Assembly: GCA_017428785.1 (NCBI GenBank)
Contig: JAFRQD010000001.1
Span: forward strand, 17,277 to 81,276
Source of the DNA: Bacteroidaceae bacterium
GTDB taxonomy: Bacteria > Bacteroidota > Bacteroidia > Bacteroidales > Bacteroidaceae
DNA length: 64,000 nt
Direction of reading: 5' to 3'
In this document: one piece after another, positions 57,544 to 64,000 of the stretch
How positions within the stretch are numbered: the stretch's first letter is position 1
How the letters are laid out: each line of letters starts with the position of its first letter
Program-made: the position numbers and the translations under genes
Notes under the pieces: generated by a model
Told to the model about the DNA's origin: nothing
Databases searched by the model: none
What the model saw: the letters and a program-made list of their open reading frames with translations, nothing else

Positions 57544-58902
57544 ATGGGACGACCCAAAAGACTCTATCCGCTTGGAAAATTCAGACTGCGTGTTCCCAAG
57601 CAGCCAGAACGGGATAAAGCATATCCTGTAGAACTTGAATACACCTGGAACAGACAAATTCTCAGAAGGACAACTAATGTCTTTGTGAAAGTGGGAGACT
57701 GGAATCAAGCTGGTGACAATGGTCGCGGCGTAATACGTTCCAGCTATGGCCCTGAGTATGCTCACATGAACCAAATACTTAACGGTCGTGTTGAGCGTAT
57801 AGACTATTTGCTTGCGGAGTATAACGAAAAGCATCCTCATCAGATTACTGCGGAAGTCATCATGGGCTTTCTTGCGGATAAGCCCTTGACAAGAAAAGAC
57901 CAAGGCAAGGATTTTGTTAAGTTCACCATGGAACGTCTTGAGTCGGACTATTCTCGAAATAGGATAGGAAGAAGCCGTTATATGAATGGGAAGTGCTGCA
58001 TGAATGTCTTCACAACATTCTTGCGTGCAACAAAACAAGGTACTTATGAGGCAGACAAGATATATGTTGGCGATATAACACCTGAACTCATAGACAGCTA
58101 CATTGAATGGCGTAGGGAGATAAAGCAAAACGAGGACGAAACCATCAACCATGCCCTGACACCTATTATAAAATCATGCGCGTACGCGTGTGAGCTGGGT
58201 ATGATATCTCCTACCATTAATGCCCGCATTCAAGATATGCGCATCGTCACCAAACCTACATTATCTGATGAAGAAGCCGAGTTTGATGGTAAAAGTCTAA
58301 CCAATGAACAGATGGCGAAGTTGCTTGACTATTATAAGGCGTGCACAGAACCTCGGCGTAAAGAGTTTCTTGAAATGTTCTTCTTTGCCTTTCATGCCTG
58401 TGGGCTTCGCGTCGTTGATGTCATGACGCTGCAATGGGGACATATCAACTTTGAAAAGAAGGAACTGAGGAAGATAATGATTAAGACCAATAAGCGTCAT
58501 GTTATTCCTTTAACAGAACCAGCCATACGTATTTTGCGTCAGTGGCAAGAGAAGAGAGAAGGATGCCGATATGTGTTCAATCTCGTCAAAGACAATTTGA
58601 ATCTTGATGACGCAGAAGCCTTATACAAGGCAAGGAACAATGCCACGAAGTGCATCAATCAGTCGCTTGTGGTAGTGGGGGAGAATATTGGCCTTCCGTT
58701 TAATCTTTCGATGCATGTAGCCCGTCATACTTTTGCAGTCTTTGCTTTGAACAAGGGATTGTCAATGTCTGTTGTAAGTCGTTTGCTGGGGCATGGAAGT
58801 ACGGATGTTACGGAAAAAGTTTATGCTCGTTTCTTGCCGGAAACTCTTGCCTCTGAAGTCGCAAAATTAAAAGCAGATCTTGACTCATTGGAACCAATTT
58901 GA
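57544..58902 (+). CDS. Tyrosine recombinase/integrase
   Basis: A 452-residue integrase of the Bacteroides mobile-element kind. N-terminal Arm/SAM-like domains (about 1-260) precede the catalytic domain. Catalytic residues: R289 (GLRVVD), the K in TNKRHVIPL, H391 and R394 in HVARHTF, H417 in LGHGS and Y427 in VYARFL; all are present. It would insert and excise the element that runs to the window end. An attachment site should lie near 57340-57540, but no tRNA gene or clear duplicated core is seen. Confidence 0.92.
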   Translation: MGRPKRLYPLGKFRLRVPKQPERDKAYPVELEYTWNRQILRRTTNVFVKVGDWNQAGDNGRGVIRSSYGPEYAHMNQILNGRVERIDYLLAEYNEKHPHQITAEVIMGFLADKPLTRKDQGKDFVKFTMERLESDYSRNRIGRSRYMNGKCCMNVFTTFLRATKQGTYEADKIYVGDITPELIDSYIEWRREIKQNEDETINHALTPIIKSCAYACELGMISPTINARIQDMRIVTKPTLSDEEAEFDGKSLTNEQMAKLLDYYKACTEPRRKEFLEMFFFAFHACGLRVVDVMTLQWGHINFEKKELRKIMIKTNKRHVIPLTEPAIRILRQWQEKREGCRYVFNLVKDNLNLDDAEALYKARNNATKCINQSLVVVGENIGLPFNLSMHVARHTFAVFALNKGLSMSVVSRLLGHGSTDVTEKVYARFLPETLASEVAKLKADLDSLEPI

Positions 58903-58966
58903 TACAAACTTAAGTAGAATCAGCGGCTTTGGAGCCTTGTTGTGAATGAATCTCAACGAAAAATTA

Positions 58967-58974
58967 TAATTTTG
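58967..58974 (+). promoter_or_regulatory. -7 box (TAATTTTG) of the AlbA_2/HTH gene
   Basis: TAATTTTG followed by CAACG. It excludes the upstream ATG at 58942 and supports 58993 or 58996. Confidence 0.6.
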
Positions 58975-58992
58975 CAACGTCAAAAAGAAATA

Positions 58993-60432
58993 ATGATGAC
59001 ACCAGAAAAGCTAAAAGCGATTATATCGCAAGGCGAAGGAACTGAGGTTGAGCTAAAAGAGTCGAAAGACAGCCTGACTCGAAAGGTTTATGAATCCATC
59101 TGTGCGTTTCTGAATCGCAGAGGTGGTCATGTCGTGTTGGGAGTTGATAATGATAGAAACGTTGTCGGCATCAATCCCTCGAAAGTTCAGGAGCAGTTAG
59201 ACCAGTTGGCAAAGGATATGAACAACCCTCAGCTGTTCAAACCTACTTACTATCTGAACTTTGAGCCAATGAATATAGATGGCAAGAAGGTCATCTACTT
59301 CTATGTGCCTGAAAGCACTCAAGGGCATAGCTACAAAGGTGTCTTCTATGACCGCAACCAGGATGGTGACTTTGAACTGCGCAGTACCGAACAGATTGCG
59401 AACTTGTTTATACGCAAGAGCAAGATGAAGACGGAGGATAGGGTTTATCCTATGTTGGGAATGAAAGATCTGGATGAGGAAGCATTCGATGAATTGAGAC
59501 GGGGCATCCGCATCGAGAATTCACAACACCCATGGCTCAGTCTGTCAAACGAGGAAATTATACGCTCGGCAGAATTGTATGCAGTTGACCCAGAAACAGG
59601 TAAAGAAGGATTGACGCTGGCTGCCATTCTTCTGTTTGGTAATAGTCATGCCATCACCACAGCCCTTCCTGCTTATCGCATTGATATGCTTTGCCGCGTA
59701 AACAATACAGAACTCTATGATGACCGGGAATTATTGAGCTGTAATTTGCTGAAGGCATATCCTATCATGATGGCTTTCATCAAGAAGCATCTGCCAGAGC
59801 AACCCTATATTGAAGGCATACAGCGTTTCAGCCTTCGCGACACAATCTTACGAGAGGTGGTATTGAACATGATTATTCACCGTGAGTATAGCAGTGCTTA
59901 TCCTACGACGTTTACCATCTATCGTGATACTATTGTTACGGAGAACTGGAACATCCCATACGTCTATGGTCACATTGACCTTCAGACCATGCGTCCGCAT
60001 CGTAAGAATCCAAAGATAGCCAAGGTATTCTCTCAGATGGGTATCGTAGAAGAGCTTGGTAGTGGTATGAGAAAGATGTTCAAGTACACTCCTCTATACG
60101 CTAATGGCAAAGAGCCCGTCATTGAGGAGCAAGACGTGTACCGCATAGAAATACCTTATGTTCCAACTTTACAGCCTACAGAGGGCGGAAGTAAACAGAA
60201 AAGTGGACCAGAAAGTGGACCAGAAAGTGGGCCAGAAAGTGGACCAGTAACAACCCAGAAAAGAATAATAAAACTTTTGATGGATAATCCTGACATTACA
60301 TCAAGGCAGATTGCGCAACAGTTGAAGATGGCCAGAAGTGGAATCAGCAAGCATCTCCATCTGCTTCAAGAGTTAGGTAAAATTAAGCATATAGGTCCAA
60401 ATAAAGGTGGTCATTGGGAGGTAATAGAATGA
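58993..60432 (+). CDS. AlbA_2 (Schlafen-type) domain protein with ATPase-like and HTH domains
   Basis: A 479-residue protein. An AlbA_2 domain at about 12-100 (EGTEVELKESKDSLTRKVYESICAFLNRRGG, VVLGVDNDRNVVGI) is followed by an HATPase_c_4-like region (LREVVLNMIIHREYSSAY, near EELGSGMRKMF) and a C-terminal winged helix (ITSRQIAQQLKMARSGISKHL). Between them is a short linker of three SGPE repeats (60202-60246). Such AlbA_2/HTH proteins are thought to be regulators or nucleic-acid-binding factors. The next gene starts in an ATGA overlap. Part of the mobile element; could control transfer or defend it (inference). Confidence 0.82.
   Translation: MMTPEKLKAIISQGEGTEVELKESKDSLTRKVYESICAFLNRRGGHVVLGVDNDRNVVGINPSKVQEQLDQLAKDMNNPQLFKPTYYLNFEPMNIDGKKVIYFYVPESTQGHSYKGVFYDRNQDGDFELRSTEQIANLFIRKSKMKTEDRVYPMLGMKDLDEEAFDELRRGIRIENSQHPWLSLSNEEIIRSAELYAVDPETGKEGLTLAAILLFGNSHAITTALPAYRIDMLCRVNNTELYDDRELLSCNLLKAYPIMMAFIKKHLPEQPYIEGIQRFSLRDTILREVVLNMIIHREYSSAYPTTFTIYRDTIVTENWNIPYVYGHIDLQTMRPHRKNPKIAKVFSQMGIVEELGSGMRKMFKYTPLYANGKEPVIEEQDVYRIEIPYVPTLQPTEGGSKQKSGPESGPESGPESGPVTTQKRIIKLLMDNPDITSRQIAQQLKMARSGISKHLHLLQELGKIKHIGPNKGGHWEVIE
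60202..60246 (+). repeat. 12-bp tandem repeat encoding SGPE
   Basis: Four near-identical 12-nt units (AGTGGACCAGAA, one with G for A, the last short) inside the linker of the AlbA_2/HTH gene, in frame. Confidence 0.85.
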
Positions 60433-61166
60433 CAGCAATGCTTCAAGTCGTATTTATGACAATAGGATTGTCAGTCCTTACATTTGTCATCGCATTCATA
60501 TTCAGGAAGTGGCAGCGTACCATCTTATGGGCTACTGCGTTGTTGCTGTTTATAGGAACCTCGATATTGCTTGGTATTGGACTATTGAAGATATATGAGA
60601 ATGGTATGGTCAACCATGCTGTTCTGTTAGGCATCACCCTTGCTTATGCTTGCTCTTTCATCTTCATTTATGGTGCTGAGAAGATCAATAAAGTCTTACA
60701 TCAGAATTGTTCAACTTTGGAAACGTCCATAGTTCAGCCCGTACAAGTTGTTAACGAAGAGCCAATACAGCCAGAACAAGCCTTTGATGAAAAGTTACCA
60801 CAACCTGAACATGAAGAAGTAGAAGAACATGTTGAACTCCAAGGACGTCTCAATACTCCACTTGCACGACAAGTCTTTGCCCTTGCCATTGAAAATGGTT
60901 TGATGGAAGAAGTGGGCAACCACTACAAATGGAACGAATCGAAAGCCTTATTGGCATACATGTGTGGACGGATTTATTGTGGAGACTATCCAAAATATTC
61001 TGCAAGAGAAGTGAAAAGTTACTGGAAGCCAGGAAGGACAGAGTTCTTTCCTGAATCAGACTTGAATGCTTTGTTCCAAGAAACGGCTTTGGGACAGTCC
61101 CGACAGAACCGAAAGGGCGAGGCCGTCCCAATGGGAAGTAAAAAAGTTGATGAATTATTTGAGTAG
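60429..61166 (+). CDS. Membrane protein with soluble C-terminal domain, mobile-element gene
   Basis: A 245-residue protein with three hydrophobic spans in the first 85 residues (VVFMTIGLSVLTFVIAFIF, ILWATALLLFIGTSILLGIG, AVLLGITLAYACSFIFIYG), a P/E-rich stretch, then a soluble domain (LARQVFALAIENGLMEEVGN, and ALLAYMCGRIYCGDYPKYSA) of a type found in Bacteroides mobile elements. Function unknown. ATG 60429 overlaps the preceding stop (ATGA), so translation is coupled. A terminator follows. Confidence 0.7.
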   Translation: MTAMLQVVFMTIGLSVLTFVIAFIFRKWQRTILWATALLLFIGTSILLGIGLLKIYENGMVNHAVLLGITLAYACSFIFIYGAEKINKVLHQNCSTLETSIVQPVQVVNEEPIQPEQAFDEKLPQPEHEEVEEHVELQGRLNTPLARQVFALAIENGLMEEVGNHYKWNESKALLAYMCGRIYCGDYPKYSAREVKSYWKPGRTEFFPESDLNALFQETALGQSRQNRKGEAVPMGSKKVDELFE

Positions 61167-61188
61167 CCATGTTAGGCTACTCTTTTTG
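61161..61188 (+). terminator. Terminator after the membrane protein gene
   Basis: Stem GAGTAGCC / GGCTACTC around ATGTTA, then TTTTTG; the stem includes the CDS stop. Confidence 0.8.
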
Positions 61189-61266
61189 TTTATACACAAT
61201 GAGTTATGAGACTGCTTGCCCTATATCCATAACTCTATCCTAATCCCTTCTTAACATATCTGAAGT

Positions 61267-61426
61267 GTTAGGCAACCCCAGCCTAACATCTTGTCCCTCA
61301 AATACGTAGTACCTTTGCACCGTGATTTCAGTGCGATGTGCACAGTCGTGCTGTTTCACAATTAACCACGGTGAGGTGGCCTGAGTGTGCATCAGGGTTG
61401 CTGAGCCATAAAATAGTAATGTAAAT
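61267..61426 (+). promoter_or_regulatory. Promoter and structured leader of the HTH-DUF3987 operon
   Basis: A hairpin GTTAGGC / GCCTAAC (61267-61273, 61281-61287) lies before a TACCTTTG -7 box (61310-61317). The ~105-nt leader contains the inverted repeat CACCGTG / CACGGTG (61318-61324, 61367-61373) and a GTGCACA core, suggesting an operator or RNA structure. Confidence 0.5.
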
Positions 61427-61753
61427 ATGGCAAAACGTAAAACCAATTTTGACAATCTGTGCGATAGAGAGCTGCTGGAGCAGATACTTCGCACTGTTCA
61501 GGACTCGTCTTCGGCATTGGCAGGCGGGCAATCTCATCAACGTCTGTATGACAACAAGGCTCTGATGGACTTGTTGCACATCAAGGACAAGTATCTTAAA
61601 AAGTTGCGTGACAATGGCTATCTGGGCTATTCGCGCGAAGGTGACAAGTATTGGTATTCACAAAGGGATGTAGATGATTTCTTGAATCGCTTCCATTATG
61701 ATGCCTTTGCAACAAATCCCTTGTGCCCAATTTGGGAAGGAGGTGCTTTATGA
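61427..61753 (+). CDS. Helix-turn-helix (excisionase/MerR-like) DNA-binding protein
   Basis: A 108-residue protein with an HTH_17-like domain at about 43-95: RLYDNKALMDLLHIKDKYLKKLRDNGYLGYSREGDKYWYSQRDVDDFL. This layout is shared by excisionases and element-borne regulators of Bacteroides mobilizable elements. It may direct excision or control the following gene. Its stop overlaps the start of the DUF3987 gene by 4 nt (ATGA). Confidence 0.8.
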   Translation: MAKRKTNFDNLCDRELLEQILRTVQDSSSALAGGQSHQRLYDNKALMDLLHIKDKYLKKLRDNGYLGYSREGDKYWYSQRDVDDFLNRFHYDAFATNPLCPIWEGGAL

Positions 61754-63186
61754 GTCAATCCTTTATGTCTTTTGACGGAAACGGACAGTCAGACTTCCTT
61801 TCCATCATCAACTCTGAGGCAGAGAAGGTGGAGTCAAGAATTTTGGCTCTACCTGCTCCTTCCATTGAACAACAATCACCACAATCTCCTGTGACGCAAC
61901 TCACGCTGCCCCAGATAGATTCTTCTAGTCCACCCAAGGAAACGTCGCATCTGAAAGCATCGACTTTTGCAGAGCCGGTGCTGCCTATTGATTGGTTTTC
62001 CGAACCGGTGCAAGAGTATATCCGTACTGTTTCAGAATCCTACGGATGTCCACAGGAGTATGTGGTGGTGAACAGTCTCTTTACCGCTGGCATCGCGGCT
62101 GGGAAAAAAGCACAGCTTGTCACCAACCCTTATACGAACTACCCATGCGACTTTTTCTGTATGGTGGGTAAGCCCAGCCGTAACAAGACTGGCCCCTTGA
62201 AAGAAGTTACACGCCCGTTACGCGAGCAGGATATAGCCAACTATGCCAAATACACAGAAGAAAAAGCTGCCTATGACCAACGCAAGCGTGAAGAGAAGAA
62301 CTACGACGGAGAACAGCCGATATTTCATCAACGGATAGTTGGCGATAGTTCGCCAGAATCCCGTAATGCTCTGCTTGCACAGGGTGATATGATTGGGGTT
62401 GTAGCCGACGAACTGAAGTCGTTCATTGATTCCTTTGGCCGTTATTCCAAAGGCGGTAATGGCTCAGGGGCGGAAATTTCACAATTGCTTTCCATTTGGT
62501 CAAACGTCGGCTTTGCCATTAACCGAAAGTCCGAGGAGACCAAGCTGATTGATGATCCTGCCATGTGCATCAATGGCGGCTTACAGCCAGAATTGCTCGG
62601 CAAGACTTTCGGAACCGATGCATTGATGGATTCCGGCTTCACGCAACGCTTCCTCTTTGTCTATCCCGACAAGGGCACGTTTATTAGGCGGTGCGACCGC
62701 AAGTTCATGACACTGGAGATGCGCGAGAGCTGGTCTGGTATCATTGGCAGGCTATTCAACATGCAGCCGTTAACTCTCCAGTTGTCTCATGAAGCAGGAC
62801 GACTTTACGCAGACTATGCCGATGCAAATGACATGAGGGCTGATGCAGAGGAGGATTGCTATATCGGCGGTATGATACAAAAGATGAACATCCATACGCT
62901 ACGCCTGGCTATCATGGCTCATCTGCTGTCCAACCATTGGAACGAGCCAGTTATCACGGCTGAGGGAATGGAACATGCCATCCGCATGGCCGACTACTTT
63001 ACCCGCATCCATATCGAGCGCATATATCCTTTGTTACGAGGCTCGGCGGCCACACAACGTCCGATGACCAACGGTGACTTGCTACGTGCCGTCAATCGTC
63101 AGTTCGCAATCAAGTCGCAGAATGCCCTTGCCGAAGTTCTCGGCGTTTCTCAACAATATGTCAGCAAAACATTAAAAGAACAATGA
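61750..63186 (+). CDS. DUF3987-family protein of mobile elements
   Basis: A 478-residue protein. The DUF3987 core is seen at about 75-440: LPIDWFSEPVQEYIRTVSESYGCPQEYVV, FCMVGKPSRNKTGPLKEVTRPL with a P-loop-like KPSRNKTG, then GVVADELKSFIDSFGRY (acidic Walker B-like), TQRFLFVYPD and a C-terminal helical end. DUF3987 proteins are primase/helicase-associated replication factors of phages, plasmids and Bacteroides mobilizable elements. It probably helps element replication. It starts in an ATGA overlap after the HTH gene. Confidence 0.8.
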   Translation: MSQSFMSFDGNGQSDFLSIINSEAEKVESRILALPAPSIEQQSPQSPVTQLTLPQIDSSSPPKETSHLKASTFAEPVLPIDWFSEPVQEYIRTVSESYGCPQEYVVVNSLFTAGIAAGKKAQLVTNPYTNYPCDFFCMVGKPSRNKTGPLKEVTRPLREQDIANYAKYTEEKAAYDQRKREEKNYDGEQPIFHQRIVGDSSPESRNALLAQGDMIGVVADELKSFIDSFGRYSKGGNGSGAEISQLLSIWSNVGFAINRKSEETKLIDDPAMCINGGLQPELLGKTFGTDALMDSGFTQRFLFVYPDKGTFIRRCDRKFMTLEMRESWSGIIGRLFNMQPLTLQLSHEAGRLYADYADANDMRADAEEDCYIGGMIQKMNIHTLRLAIMAHLLSNHWNEPVITAEGMEHAIRMADYFTRIHIERIYPLLRGSAATQRPMTNGDLLRAVNRQFAIKSQNALAEVLGVSQQYVSKTLKEQ

Positions 63187-63839
63187 TGGTTGTAGTTGTA
63201 GATACACGAAATCCCCGATAGATAAAGAGCGGAAGCCTACAACTGACCAACAACCAAAAGCTTTTGGTCCTGTTTGTCAGGCTTTATGCAGATGGTTGTA
63301 CCCAAGTTGTAATACAAAGGTCTACAGGACAAGGCTTTTGGTTCACTTACAACTACAACAACGAACTTAAAATTAGAGTAATAATGAATGTCAGCAACAT
63401 TAACATCGGTACGTTCTTCCATACCAGTTTGCAGTATGGAATCAACAGGGAGGAGGACAGACTATGAAAGCTGAAATGACGAGCTACAAAAGCATCACCG
63501 TTATGTCAAGTACGAAAAGGGCGACTGCGACTTAGAAACCGAGGTTGACATCCGTCGAGCTTCGCTTCCTCCTGCTCCTGACTGAAGGCTGCGCCGAGAG
63601 GGATTACCGAATAATCCCATAACATAATATGGACTTTTAGATTCGCCACGCTCCCTTAAAAAGTCCCATTATGCTCTCCGAGGGTTAGACCGCCACTATA
63701 CAGCAGTTTCGCTGCACATGGCAAGAACCAGAAACTAAATGTATCTGTGAGGGAGTGACTCTCTCCCTCAACCCTCCACTCAGGTTCCACCCGAGACCCG
63801 ATAAACAATTATACATAAACTTCAAAACTATAGAACAAA
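63187..63839. other. Gene-free or degenerate stretch before the mobilisation gene
   Basis: 653 bp with only short frames. A 67-residue frame (63264-63467) has a possible start at 63384 (MNVSNINIGTF...), followed by a Shine-Dalgarno-like GGAGGAGG and a 23-residue frame; these look like remnants of a larger gene rather than functional proteins. The rest has direct A/T stretches and the inverted repeat listed next. Nothing else was seen. Confidence 0.5.
63749..63769. other. Inverted repeat, candidate transfer-origin element
   Basis: GAGGGAG (63749-63755) and CTCCCTC (63763-63769) form a perfect 7-bp stem, 71 bp upstream of the probable mobilisation gene. oriT regions usually sit here, but a terminator or chance hairpin is also possible. 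Confidence 0.35.
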
Positions 63840-64000
63840 ATGAGTAAATCCAGATACAACATCCCCCGTGCCGCCATCCATGTTGGCGCACCAGCCAAGT
63901 CCTTTTCAGCGGCAGAAGGCTACGAGCCTGAACGTCGCGGTTGGGACGAGAACACCTATCGTCTGAAGAATCAGAATACCAACAACCATTACGATTTCTC
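63840..64000 (+). CDS. Start of a probable mobilisation protein (cut by window edge)
   Basis: The first 53 residues (MSKSRYNIPRAAIHVGAPAK...) end in TNNHYDFS, a pattern reminiscent of relaxase N-termini (NNHYD-x-S before the conserved LNFEI) of mobilizable elements. The position after int, HTH and DUF3987 genes supports it. The window ends before any catalytic motif, so the call is tentative. Confidence 0.4.
   Translation, partial: MSKSRYNIPRAAIHVGAPAKSFSAAEGYEPERRGWDENTYRLKNQNTNNHYDF

Noticed and set aside
1-64000. tRNA or rRNA genes
   Set aside because: No GGTTCGAATCC-type T-arm with a matching acceptor stem was recognised in the intergenic regions, including the integrase attachment area.

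Overview
The window looks like chromosome of a gut or oral Bacteroidales bacterium, most likely Prevotellaceae. Bacteroidetes-type promoters (TTTG about 19-22 nt upstream of TAnnTTTG) precede many genes. Large exported proteins end in a GQR-type tail, sialic acid is used through a NanA/AGE-type epimerase route, and the mobile element resembles Bacteroides mobilizable transposons. No RNA gene was recognised.

Layout. 1-1463: end of an IS21 element (istA fragment, istB). 1575-6005: Nudix regulator, a flavodoxin/acetyltransferase/NTF2 operon with a divergent AraC regulator, and a GNAT enzyme. 6085-10438: exported sialidase, then a leftward operon of carbonic anhydrase, DUF4250 protein and glycerate kinase. 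10928-15122: an A/T-richer block with a GIY-YIG/DUF4268 protein, an exported protein, a nuclease-helicase (DUF2075) and a lipoprotein, a candidate accessory or defence module. 15200-19080: a small membrane protein, GH20 and GH89 glycosidases. 20066-22198: map and tsaD. 22258-33495: sialic acid locus (epimerase, mutarotase-symporter fusion, LRR surface protein, oxidoreductase, sialate O-acetylesterase, NanA). 34306-53940: two giant exported proteins around housekeeping genes purB, rluB-type, asnS, an N-domain-less clpB and a GH30 enzyme. 54144-57341: lipoprotein, beta-helix protein, methyltransferase-like protein, PduO-type adenosyltransferase, DUF2795 protein. 57544-64000: left part of an integrated mobilizable element (tyrosine integrase, AlbA_2/HTH protein, membrane protein, HTH protein, DUF3987 protein, start of a probable mobilisation gene).

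How genes fit together: sialidase, GH20, GH89 and GH30 act with the esterase, mutarotase-symporter, lyase and epimerase to release, deacetylate, import and convert host-glycan amino sugars. A kinase for the final amino sugar is not in the window.

The least explained feature is a family of intergenic tandem arrays with exact 22-nt (two loci: 21-nt) periodicity at eight places, the longest about 12 units (10521-10784). Three have a related leader about 85-130 nt away. A second unusual theme is GC-rich palindromic elements sitting in frame inside protein genes (mutarotase-symporter, tsaD twice, nanA, esterase). A 288-bp inverted-ended repeat occurs twice, each time after a 22-nt array.
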